The notes under the pieces were generated by a model. That model saw only the letters and a program-made list of their open reading frames with translations. It made no database searches and was not told where the DNA came from. Position numbers and translations under genes: made by a program. A DNA stretch of 64,000 nucleotides. Origin: Methanofollis ethanolicus (GTDB lineage: Archaea; Halobacteriota; Methanomicrobia; Methanomicrobiales; Methanofollaceae). Every line of letters starts with the position of its first letter. Within the stretch, counting starts at the first letter, position 1. Positions 49,231 through 57,492 of the stretch are shown here, in pieces. The stretch spans positions 186,001 to 250,000 of the forward strand of contig NZ_BCNW01000001.1 of the NCBI RefSeq assembly GCF_001571385.1, given 5' to 3'.

Positions 49231-50061
49231 ATGTATGTCCTTGTCTCCCCCTGCCTCCTCGACCCCACCCTCAGGGCCGAAGGGATCACGAAAGAGTCCG
49301 ACCTCCGGGCCTTCGCAGCCGCCCTCGAACGCTGCCGGCGCTTCGGGATCGAGGTCGTCCCCCTCCCCTGCCCGGAGACCGCCTATCTCGGCCGCGGCCG
49401 GGCGCCCGGCACCTATGTCGAGCGCCTGGACACCCCGGCCTTCGCCGCCGTCCTCGACCGGATGGAGGAGGAGGTGCTGGCCGTCGTCGAAAAAAGAGGG
49501 CCTCCCCTCTGCATCGTCGGCGTCGACTCGTCGCCGTGCTGCGGGGTGAACACGACCTGGCACGACGAAAAAATAGAGGGCCGGGGCGCCTTCCTGGCGC
49601 GGTTCCCCGACATCACGACCGTCGACGTGCTGGACTTCGCAAGGTACCGTGTCTACCTCGCCGCACCCCTCTTCTCCGGGGCCGAGCGTGACTTCAACAC
49701 AAAGGTGCGGGATATCATGGAAAAAGCCTATTTCGACGTTTACCTGCCGCAGGAAGTCGGGGACACTGACTCAGGGCGGGCACGCACCTCGCAGCGCGAG
49801 ATCTTTCGCCGGCACGTGGCGGCCCTTGGGGAAGTGGACGCCGTCGTCGCCGTCGTCGACGGGGCAGACGCCGACTCGGGGACCGCGTGGGAGATGGGCT
49901 ACGCCCATGCCCGCGGCACCCCGGTCGTCGCCCTGCGGACAGACTTCAGGCGGGCGGGCCATAACGAACACGTGAACCTGATGCTCGAAGAGTCCTCGAC
50001 GGTCGTGACCGCCGTCGAAGAGATCGTCCCGGCGCTTGAACGGGTATTCAGGCGCGGTTGA
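49231..50061 (+). CDS. DUF523 (TudS-like)-nucleoside deoxyribosyltransferase fusion
   Basis: This is a 276-residue fusion. Residues 1-130 look like DUF523, whose characterised members are [4Fe-4S] thiouracil desulfidases. The three cluster Cys are probably C8 (SPCLL), C47 (PCPE) and C103 (DSSPCCG). Residues about 138-276 form a nucleoside 2-deoxyribosyltransferase domain (YRVYLAAPLFSGAERDFN, AVVAVVDGADADSGTAWEMGYAHARGTPVV), with the Asp and catalytic Glu of GTAWE. The combination suggests processing of thio-modified bases or nucleosides, which is inference. The last 14 bases overlap the convergent TPR gene. Confidence 0.78.
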   Translation: MYVLVSPCLLDPTLRAEGITKESDLRAFAAALERCRRFGIEVVPLPCPETAYLGRGRAPGTYVERLDTPAFAAVLDRMEEEVLAVVEKRGPPLCIVGVDSSPCCGVNTTWHDEKIEGRGAFLARFPDITTVDVLDFARYRVYLAAPLFSGAERDFNTKVRDIMEKAYFDVYLPQEVGDTDSGRARTSQREIFRRHVAALGEVDAVVAVVDGADADSGTAWEMGYAHARGTPVVALRTDFRRAGHNEHVNLMLEESSTVVTAVEEIVPALERVFRRG

Positions 50062-52345
50062 GGAGACCTATCAGGCGCTCCCTCGCGGCGAGCGCCTCCT
50101 CGTAACCGGAGGGCGGCGGGAGGTCGGGCACCTCGCCGCCGGTCGCCTCGACCGCCGCGGCATAGGCCCTGAGAGCGACAGAGACACTCCCTTCCTCTTC
50201 GATCATCCGTTCGGCCGCAGCGACAAAGGCGGCTGCGGTCCTGTCGACCGGCACCGCCGGCACTGCCGCCGCCTGTGCATCTCGCAGGGCCTTATCTTTC
50301 CTGAACGCGGCATCGGTCGGCATGAGGCGCGCCGCCTCGCGGGCCGCCGCGGACGCACCCTGCGCATCGCCGAGGGCCGCACGCACCCCGGCAAGACGGT
50401 GCCAGACCGTCGGGTCCGCAGGGGCGACCCTCAGGGCCTGTCCGAGAAGATCGGCCGCCCGTGCGACATCGTCACCGTCGGCGGCGAGGGCACCCATGTT
50501 CCTGAGGACGCGGCCGCGCACCCCTGCCGGCGGGTTCGCCTTCAGGGCCCGGCGATAGCAGGTCGCGGCGGCGTCGGCGACACCGAGGTCGGAGAGGATC
50601 GTCCCGGCACCGAGGAAGTAGAGGGCGCGGGCCCCGTCATGGGAGGGAAGGTCGCCGAAGCGGTCGATGTCGGGGAGGATCTCCTCCTCGGGCCCGGCCA
50701 CGAGGCCGCTGATGAGAGGGTACAGGACGAGGGCGAGGTCTGCCCCACCATCGAGGGCCCGCACGATCGCCTCCCTGATAAGGGCGTCCCTCTGCTCACC
50801 TTCCTTCAGGAGGCCGAGGTGCATCAAGGCATAGAGGTCGCCGGGACGGGCGGCGAGGACCTCCTCCAGGTACCGCCGGGCAGCGTCGGGCGAACCGTAC
50901 AGGCGGTGGGCGATGGCGATGTTCCGCAGGAGGTCGGCGTCCCGAGAAATGGCAAGGGCCGCCTCGAAACTCCCGATGGCCCGGTCGAACTGGAAGGCCT
51001 GGAGGAGGACCGCACCCTTGCCGAAGAGGTCGAGGTACCGCCGCCTCTCCTCGATCGCGGCCAGGCCCTTCAGGTCGAAGGCCCCGTCAGGGCGGGCGTA
51101 CTGGTCCATCGAGAAGAGACGCTCGACCGCCGCGTCCGTCGCCTCGCCCCGGGCATCCAGGTCGAGGACACGGGTGAGGAGGGCGTACTCCTCCTCGAAA
51201 CGCCCGGTCCTCCTGAAGGAGGAGGCCACGGCCCAGAGGAGTGACGTCGCCTTTCCGGCGTCGAGGCCGCCGGTTGCGTCAAGAGAGGCAGAGACGAGGG
51301 CGTCGGCGCGTTCGGTCTCCCCGGAGAGGTACAGCACCTCGGCAAGGTTCTTCTGTGCGAGGGCGATGGAGAGAGGGTCGCGGTCGGGCATCCCCCCCCT
51401 GATCGCGAGCGCCTTCTCCGCACACCCCGCGGCCTTTTCGTACTCTCTCTCCTCCCTGAAGAGGATGGCGAGGTTCTCGTAGGCGGCGTGATGGAGGGCC
51501 GGGTCGTCGGTGTGGAGGACCGTGTAGGCATAGACCGTCTTCGCCTCCCCGGAAAAGCCCCTCCTCACGAGCCCCCCGGCCTCCTCAAGGAGAGTCTCAT
51601 AATCGTCGAAGAGCCCGACAAAATCGTCGAGGGTCTCCTCTTCGAGAGTAAAAGGATAGGCGGCATTGAGGGCCGCGGTCTGTTCGTCCGGACTCTGCGC
51701 CGCAAACCAGGCAAAGGTGATGACAGTCACGGCGTCGTTGATGAAGCGCTCGAAGGACTCCGCACCCCCGGCAGGCAGTTTCCCGCCCATGAAGTCCCTG
51801 AGAGTTGCAAAGGCGAAGGAGGCGATCTCGAGTTCGGCCGGGATGATCTGGGTGTGCGGGAACCCCGCGGTGAAAGGAGACTCGAAATAGAGGTCCGGCC
51901 ATCGGATACCCGCCATAACAACCCGCTTCTCCGCCTGCTCCCAGGCCCGGAGGGAGGAAGGCGCACCGGCCTGAACCGGCGGGGCCGGGTAGGCGTCGGG
52001 CGTCCCGGCACGGGGATAGGAGAGCATCGTCTCGACGAGCCCCGCTCCCTCACTGTTTCCGGCGGCGAGGAAAGCGGTGTAGCGGTGCCAGAGATAGTCT
52101 TCCCTGCCTGCGGCCTCAGGGGCGCTGTCGGAAAGTGCCCCTTTCAACGCCTCCCCGAAGGCTTCACGGGCCCCTTCGTCGGCATAGGCCCTGGCAGCGG
52201 TGGTGGCGGCAAAACCGATGTCCCGGGCACGCCTCAGGAGGAAGAGGTGGAGACGTGCCGCGGTCGCGGGGTCGGCCTTTTTTCCCGTCCACCATGCGAT
52301 CCACGTGTGTTCCCAGAAAAAGTTCAGCGCAACGGTCGTGTCCAT
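50048..52345 (-). CDS. Large TPR-repeat protein
   Basis: This is a 765-residue soluble protein. The N-terminal ~240 residues are helical with no family that I recognise (MDTTVALNFFWEHTW opening). From about 265 to 700 at least eight tetratricopeptide-like repeats follow (AAYENLAILFREEREYEKAAGCAEKALAI and ATCYRRALKANPPAGVRGRVLRNMG in part). It is probably a protein-interaction scaffold. Alone on its strand; the start is preceded by GAGGTACGACGAG. Confidence 0.72.
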   Translation of the reverse strand: MDTTVALNFFWEHTWIAWWTGKKADPATAARLHLFLLRRARDIGFAATTAARAYADEGAREAFGEALKGALSDSAPEAAGREDYLWHRYTAFLAAGNSEGAGLVETMLSYPRAGTPDAYPAPPVQAGAPSSLRAWEQAEKRVVMAGIRWPDLYFESPFTAGFPHTQIIPAELEIASFAFATLRDFMGGKLPAGGAESFERFINDAVTVITFAWFAAQSPDEQTAALNAAYPFTLEEETLDDFVGLFDDYETLLEEAGGLVRRGFSGEAKTVYAYTVLHTDDPALHHAAYENLAILFREEREYEKAAGCAEKALAIRGGMPDRDPLSIALAQKNLAEVLYLSGETERADALVSASLDATGGLDAGKATSLLWAVASSFRRTGRFEEEYALLTRVLDLDARGEATDAAVERLFSMDQYARPDGAFDLKGLAAIEERRRYLDLFGKGAVLLQAFQFDRAIGSFEAALAISRDADLLRNIAIAHRLYGSPDAARRYLEEVLAARPGDLYALMHLGLLKEGEQRDALIREAIVRALDGGADLALVLYPLISGLVAGPEEEILPDIDRFGDLPSHDGARALYFLGAGTILSDLGVADAAATCYRRALKANPPAGVRGRVLRNMGALAADGDDVARAADLLGQALRVAPADPTVWHRLAGVRAALGDAQGASAAAREAARLMPTDAAFRKDKALRDAQAAAVPAVPVDRTAAAFVAAAERMIEEEGSVSVALRAYAAAVEATGGEVPDLPPPSGYEEALAARERLIGLLNRA

Positions 52346-52779
52346 CTCGTCGTACCTCGTGTACGATCACTTTGCACTCCGGCGTGATACCCGTATTGAT
52401 CCGTGGAGGTGTAAAAGGGTTCCGGGGGCCTGCCACCCCCGGAAAGGAGTGTACGTGTCCTGATTGCACAGGTGGGAGGGCCGCCCTCCCCCTTCAGGCC
52501 GATATAGATGATAGATGATGCGCGTGCCAGGCACTTTTGAGGTGCATTAGAGGTGTTCTTGAGTTAGGTGATGCAGTGCCTGTCGATGGTGTTCCTGATT
52601 CTGCCGCCCTGTCCGGGATTTCCCCACACCCGGAAAGGACGTCGGCAATCATATGTTGATTGTAATCATATATAAACATTTCTCGTATTGCATGGCATTG
52701 GTGCCACTCATGAGGCTTCGCACAATGCCTGTCGACGACGAAACCGATAAGTACTGACCGGTTGCAGACTAGATATGGC
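52346..52779. other. Intergenic region with two hairpins and a candidate operator
   Basis: No gene is seen in these 434 bases. A perfect hairpin TTCCGGGGG/CCCCCGGAA lies at 52420-52444 and a second GGGAGGG-CCG-CCCTCCC at 52474-52490; the pair resembles the core hairpins of the dispersed repeat family. A TATA tract (ATCATATATAAACA, about 52665-52678) lies about 100 bases before the sensor start. Confidence 0.5.
52646..52662. promoter_or_regulatory. Candidate operator, CAATCA-TATGT-TGATTG
   Basis: This is a perfect 6-bp inverted repeat with a 5-bp spacer directly upstream of the TATA tract (about 52665-52678) of the HTH-PAS sensor gene. Its position over the transcription-factor-B site would suit a repressor or self-regulation by the sensor's own HTH. 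Confidence 0.45.
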
Positions 52780-54960
52780 ATGAGACCCTATCCTGAAGAG
52801 ATCCCGAAGATCCTTGAGCGTCTGAAGGCAAACCCCCGGGGAATGTCGGTCACCGACCTCGCGGGGGACCTCGGGATCAACAGAAACACGGTCTCGCGCT
52901 ATCTTGACATGCTCCTCATCGCCGGAGAGGTGGAGATGCGGACCTACGGCAAGGCAAAGGTCTTCTACCCCTCCCAGCGCGTCCCCCTCTCCGCCATGAT
53001 CAACTTCGCCTCGGACGGCGTCGTGATCCTGGACCGGAACCTCACCATCGTCCAGGCGAATGACCGCGTCCTCGCCATCGCCCATGCCGGCCGCGACGAG
53101 GTGATCGGGAAGACGATGGGAGAGTCGGCCCTCTCGGCCTTCGACCACCCCCTGATCAGGTCCAGGATCGACGACGCACTCGGCGGGGAGGATGTCGTCG
53201 AGGAGATCCGCTTCCTCCAGGCAGACGGAGAGTTTTTTTTCAGGATGAAGATCCTGCCGACGGCCTTCAATGACGGCAACCCCGGGATCACCATCATCCT
53301 CGAAGACATCACCGAGCAGAAAGAGTCCGAGGAAGCGCTCCGCGCCGGCGAAGCGAAGTTCAGGGCCCTTGTCGAAGACATCAACGATATCATCTGGAAC
53401 CTGGACAGCGACCAGGCCTTCACCTATGTCAGTCCCAAAAGTTTCGACCTCCTCGGCTATGCGCCCGAAGAGATGGAAGGGCATTCCCTCCTGGACTTCG
53501 TCCCGGAAAAAGAACGCGAAAAGATCAGGACAAAGTTTTCCGCACCCTTCGCCTCGGGCGAACCCTTCTCCCTCCTCTCCATCCCTATCCTGCACCGGAA
53601 CGGCCACCACCTCATCTTCGAGGCGAGCGGCACCCCGGACTTCGACGAGATCGGGGACTTTGCCGGCTACCGCATGGTGGCGCGTGACGTCACCGAAAGG
53701 CAGCAGGCCGAGAGACGGGTGCGGGGCTGGAAGTCCTTCCTCCACTGCATTGTCCAGAACATCCCGGACATGGTCTTTGTCAAGGAGATCGAGGGCGGCA
53801 GTTACGTCTTCTTCAACCGGTCGGCAGAGGCGTTTGCCGGCGGCACCTCGGAGAAGCTCACCGGGAAGAAGGACGACGAGATCTTCCCGCCCGACCTCGT
53901 CCCCTTCATGACCTGCGGCGAGAAGGAAGTGCTCGCGGAGATGAAGACCTTCGAATGCCCGGAGACCGCCGTCTCCTTCAGGTGCGGGGAGAAACGCTAC
54001 CTCCAGGCAAAGAAGATCCCGATCGCCGGTTCTGACGGCACGATGAAGTACATCCTCACGATCATCTGCGATGTTACCACCCACGTCCGTGCCGACGCCC
54101 TCCTGCGGAGCCAGCGCGACCTCGCCCTCGCCCTCGGGAGCGCCGCCACCCTCGGGGAGGCGCTGGCCCTCTGCCTGGGTGCGGCGGTGCAGGCAGCAGG
54201 TACCGATGCCGGCGCCGTCTATATGACCGACGACGGGAGCGGCGACCTTGTCCTTGCCGCCACCAGCGGAGTACCCCCGGCCTTTGCCGGGAAGATGAGA
54301 CGGTTTGATGCCGGCACCCCGGCGGCCTCGCTCCTTTCAGGCCCGGCATCGTCCTCCTGGAAGGCCGGCGACCTCCCGGACCTCGACCCCTCCTTCGCCC
54401 CCCTCGCGGAGGAAGGGATCGCCGGCGTGGCGGCGGTGCCGGTGATGGACGGCGACCGCCTGATGGCTGTCTTCCTGGTCGCCTCACGGCGCCATACGGA
54501 GATACCGGCGTACGGCATCAGAGCCCTGGAAACGACCACCGCCCAGGTCGCCAATGTCATCGGCAGGATCAGGGCGCAGGAGACGGTGAAGACTGAGCGC
54601 GACCGCGCCCAGCGCTATCTCGACGTGGCGCGGGTGATGATCGCGGTCATCGGGCCAGACGGGACGATCGAGCGGATGAACAGGATGGGGTGCCGCATCC
54701 TCGGGTACGAAGAAGAGGAGATCGCCGGGAAGAACTGGTTTGCGGCTCTCGTCCCGGCACACCTCCGCCCCCGCCTGGAAACGAATTTCAAAAAGATCAT
54801 GGCCGGCGAGGTCGTCCTTCCCGACGAGGAGGAGAGCCCGGTGCTCGGGCGCGGCGGCGATGAGGTCTGCATCCTCTGGCACAACGCCATCGTGCGTGAT
54901 GATACAGGGACGATCACCGGCATGGTCTCCTCGGGGACCCTCCTGCCCCCCTCCCGGTAA
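52780..54960 (+). CDS. HTH-PAS-GAF sensory regulator
   Basis: This is a 726-residue soluble protein. An N-terminal helix-turn-helix (about 8-60, GMSVTDLAGDLGINRNTVSRYLDMLL) is followed by PAS domains at about 68-185, 200-320 and 330-440, a GAF domain at about 450-600 and a fourth PAS at about 610-720. There is no kinase, cyclase or phosphodiesterase output, so it is a one-component regulator that binds DNA by its N terminus. The ATG at 52780 is used instead of a TTG 18 bases upstream. Confidence 0.85.
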   Translation: MRPYPEEIPKILERLKANPRGMSVTDLAGDLGINRNTVSRYLDMLLIAGEVEMRTYGKAKVFYPSQRVPLSAMINFASDGVVILDRNLTIVQANDRVLAIAHAGRDEVIGKTMGESALSAFDHPLIRSRIDDALGGEDVVEEIRFLQADGEFFFRMKILPTAFNDGNPGITIILEDITEQKESEEALRAGEAKFRALVEDINDIIWNLDSDQAFTYVSPKSFDLLGYAPEEMEGHSLLDFVPEKEREKIRTKFSAPFASGEPFSLLSIPILHRNGHHLIFEASGTPDFDEIGDFAGYRMVARDVTERQQAERRVRGWKSFLHCIVQNIPDMVFVKEIEGGSYVFFNRSAEAFAGGTSEKLTGKKDDEIFPPDLVPFMTCGEKEVLAEMKTFECPETAVSFRCGEKRYLQAKKIPIAGSDGTMKYILTIICDVTTHVRADALLRSQRDLALALGSAATLGEALALCLGAAVQAAGTDAGAVYMTDDGSGDLVLAATSGVPPAFAGKMRRFDAGTPAASLLSGPASSSWKAGDLPDLDPSFAPLAEEGIAGVAAVPVMDGDRLMAVFLVASRRHTEIPAYGIRALETTTAQVANVIGRIRAQETVKTERDRAQRYLDVARVMIAVIGPDGTIERMNRMGCRILGYEEEEIAGKNWFAALVPAHLRPRLETNFKKIMAGEVVLPDEEESPVLGRGGDEVCILWHNAIVRDDTGTITGMVSSGTLLPPSR

Positions 54961-54995
54961 GGTGTTTATGAGGAGAGGCGGAGAAACCTTCTCCC

Positions 54996-56306
54996 ATGAC
55001 GCGACCTTCAGATCCCCTCGTCCTCTCGCCTGACGAGACCAGAAAAGAGGAGGAGTTCCTCGCCTCCCCGCGGGTACCCCGGCGGATGGAGCGACTCATC
55101 GAGGAATATATTGCAAAGAAGACCGGGAAGGCCTGGAACGACCCGGTCATCCTCGGCCGAATCCGCGAGGCCGTCGTCACCCAGAAAGGACGGTACTGGG
55201 CAAAGGGGAAGAAGAGGAAGATCGTCTACGGCCGCGGCTACGACGTCCTCGCCTACCTCTCGTACCATTTTCCCGTCTACCTGGTGCAGTTCGAACTCCT
55301 TTTCCACGAAATGGTGCAGGACGGACTCATACCCCGGCACCTGCGGGTGCTCGACGCGGGATCCGGCCCCGGCGTCATCTCCCTTGCCATCGCCGATTAC
55401 TACGGCAGACTTGATGCCGCACAGGCGAGCATCACCGCGATCGACCGTTCAGATGAGAACACCGAAGCCTACACGGCTCTTGTCCACCCGTACGGGGAGA
55501 AGAAAGGGCAGGTCGCCGTCTCGCACCCCATCCTCGCCGACCTCAAGGATACGATCGAGGTCACCGGCCCCTACGATCTCATCGTCTTCTCCAATGTCCT
55601 GAACGAGATCGCCGGTCTCGATACCGGGGGGAAGGCAGACCTTGTCGCCAGGTACGCCGCACTCCTCTCTCCCGAAGGCTCTGTCATCCTGATCGAGCCC
55701 GCGGAAAAAGAGGGCTCGACCGCCCTCAGGGAAGTCCAGGCGGCGCTTACCTCGCGCGGCCTCTCCGTCTATGCCCCCTGCACCCCACTATGGGGCGAAA
55801 ATTGCCGACCTGACAGGTGCTGGACCTTCGTCACCGGTCCAGACGTGAAACCGCCGCGCCTGATGGAGGCCCTCGCCACCGGGGAGGAGGGGTACCGCTT
55901 CATGAACACCGACATAAAATATTCGTACGCCATCCTCAGAAAAGACGACCTGACCCGCGTCTCGTACCGTATCGGAAAGCAGGACAAGGCTGCACGCCTC
56001 GGTTCCCTCGCCTCCCATGTCGGCAGGCAGATCCACGTCCGAGCCGCCCGGATGTCGCCCGACATCGGCGACGAGAAGAGGCATGTGGTGAAGATCTGCG
56101 ACGGCACGACAAAGACGCCGGTCTATGCGGTGCTCCCCGTATATGCCAGGACTGAGGATAACGAGGCGCTGATATCAGGAAAATACGGTGAGATCCTTTC
56201 GATCAGGAACGCCGGGGTCAGGTACAACAGGGAGGCCGACACCTACTCCATTATCATCGGCAGGAAGACGACGGTCACCCCCATCGGTGGGGGCAACGGC
56301 GCATGA
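54996..56306 (+). CDS. Rsm22-like rRNA methyltransferase with cysteine cluster
   Basis: This is a 436-residue SAM-dependent methyltransferase of the Rsm22/METTL17 family. The SAM motif DAGSGPG is at about 121-127, with LIVFSNVLNEI near 198 and the Cys cluster CTPLWGENCRPDRCW near 265-280 that binds an Fe-S cluster in this family. A C-terminal OB-like part follows. It probably acts on the small ribosomal subunit. Its last four bases overlap the acetolactate decarboxylase start. Confidence 0.82.
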   Translation: MTRPSDPLVLSPDETRKEEEFLASPRVPRRMERLIEEYIAKKTGKAWNDPVILGRIREAVVTQKGRYWAKGKKRKIVYGRGYDVLAYLSYHFPVYLVQFELLFHEMVQDGLIPRHLRVLDAGSGPGVISLAIADYYGRLDAAQASITAIDRSDENTEAYTALVHPYGEKKGQVAVSHPILADLKDTIEVTGPYDLIVFSNVLNEIAGLDTGGKADLVARYAALLSPEGSVILIEPAEKEGSTALREVQAALTSRGLSVYAPCTPLWGENCRPDRCWTFVTGPDVKPPRLMEALATGEEGYRFMNTDIKYSYAILRKDDLTRVSYRIGKQDKAARLGSLASHVGRQIHVRAARMSPDIGDEKRHVVKICDGTTKTPVYAVLPVYARTEDNEALISGKYGEILSIRNAGVRYNREADTYSIIIGRKTTVTPIGGGNGA

Positions 56307-57112
56307 TCCCGGAGAAGGGGCGGTATGCCGTCCTTCTTGCACTGCTCATCATATCCACAGCATTCTTTGCGATGACGGCCGTCAGATGGTCGGGAGACCG
56401 GGCCGTCGCCGACGATACGCTCTATCAGGTCTCGACGATCGGTGCCCTCCTCGACGGCGTCTATGACGGCGCCGCCGATATCGACAGTCTTCTCGCCCGC
56501 GGCGACACCGGCATCGGGACGCTCGAAGGACTGGACGGCGAACTCATCGTCATCGACGGCGAGGCATGGCAGGTGAAGGGCGACGGGACGGTCGTGCCGG
56601 TAGAAGGGAGTGCCAGAACGCCCTTTGCCGCTGTGACGGCCTTCGAGCCCGATATCGTCTTCGAGGTCGAGGGCCCTCTCGACCTCAGAGACCTTGAGGC
56701 CTCGATCGAAACCGCCCTCCCCTCGGAGAACCTCCCCTGCGCCGTCCTTGTGCAGGGCACGTTCACAAACGTGACTGCACGGAGTGTCGACAGGCAGGAA
56801 AGGCCCTACCCACCCCTCGCAGAGGCAACGAAAGCCCAGCATGTCTTCACCTTCGGCCGGGAGGAGGGGAGCCTCGTCGGTTTCTGGCTCCCGCGGTATC
56901 TCGCGGGAGTGAACGTGCCGGGTTTCCACCTCCACTATCTTGCCGACGACCGGATAGGCGGTGGCCACCCCCTCAATGTCACGGTGGAGCACGCTACCGT
57001 CTCCCTGGACATCACCCCGGAGATCCGTCTCTCTCTCCCTGATGAAGGCGGGTTCACGGCGGCAAACCTCTCCGGCGGCCGGGAGGCTGAACTGGCCTCG
57101 GCCGAGCGGTAG
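56303..57112 (+). CDS. budA: Alpha-acetolactate decarboxylase with N-terminal membrane anchor
   Basis: This is a 269-residue enzyme that converts acetolactate to acetoin. Family signatures are YQVSTIGALLDGVYDG (41-56), GTLEGLDGELIVIDG (72-86), and the metal site GFHLHYLADDRIGGGH with H209, H211 and H222; the spacing matches that of the characterised bacterial enzymes. The first 25 residues are a hydrophobic signal or anchor (AVLLALLIISTAFFAM), so the domain would lie outside the cytoplasm. It is coupled by ATGA to the rRNA methyltransferase gene. Acetolactate synthase is not in the window. Confidence 0.87.
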   Translation: MIPEKGRYAVLLALLIISTAFFAMTAVRWSGDRAVADDTLYQVSTIGALLDGVYDGAADIDSLLARGDTGIGTLEGLDGELIVIDGEAWQVKGDGTVVPVEGSARTPFAAVTAFEPDIVFEVEGPLDLRDLEASIETALPSENLPCAVLVQGTFTNVTARSVDRQERPYPPLAEATKAQHVFTFGREEGSLVGFWLPRYLAGVNVPGFHLHYLADDRIGGGHPLNVTVEHATVSLDITPEIRLSLPDEGGFTAANLSGGREAELASAER

Positions 57113-57169
57113 GGTTGACTTTGAGCATATCCCAAAACTCTCGTTCATTCCCCTTTCCCCGCATGCTGA

Positions 57170-57420
57170 ACTCGGGAGAGAATATCATGATCGGGTCGAT
57201 ATCTTCCTGAATTCCCTGAAGCATAGTGCGAAACCACCGCCTTCCCCCAGATCTCTACCGGGGGACTGACGCCCCCGGACCCCCGAAACAGGATAGGGTC
57301 GGGGAAGAGAGACCAGAGATCCTGATGAAGGAAATTGCCATCCACCCCCTATCGCAATGATGGGGGACCGGGAGGTGAAACCCCCCGGACAAGACGCCAA
57401 AACAGGATTTTTCAGAACCA
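57170..57420 (+). repeat. Degenerate copy (I) of the dispersed hairpin repeat
   Basis: The CCGGGGGACTGACGCCCCCGG hairpin (about 57259-57280), 'gatagggtcggggaag', 'gaaattgccatcc', 'cccctatcgcaatgatggggg' and a final 'ggatttttcagaacc' (about 57402-57416, compare the right terminal repeat) follow the family order. The gap 57113-57492 contains no gene. Confidence 0.6.
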
Positions 57421-57479
57421 CATACCGATCATTCCATCGACAGGACAGAGGGTAGGATCAGTTTTGGGATGACCTCTTT

Positions 57480-57487
57480 AAAAAAAA
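57480..57487 (-). terminator. Oligo-T terminator after the PKD surface protein
   Basis: On the minus strand a run of eight T residues lies just past the stop codon at 57493. Confidence 0.6.
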
Positions 57488-57492
57488 GGGAT

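Noticed and set aside
52494-52781. A 95-codon minus-strand frame between the TPR and sensor genes
   Set aside because: It covers the TATA tract and palindrome of the sensor promoter and has no start signal or family pattern.
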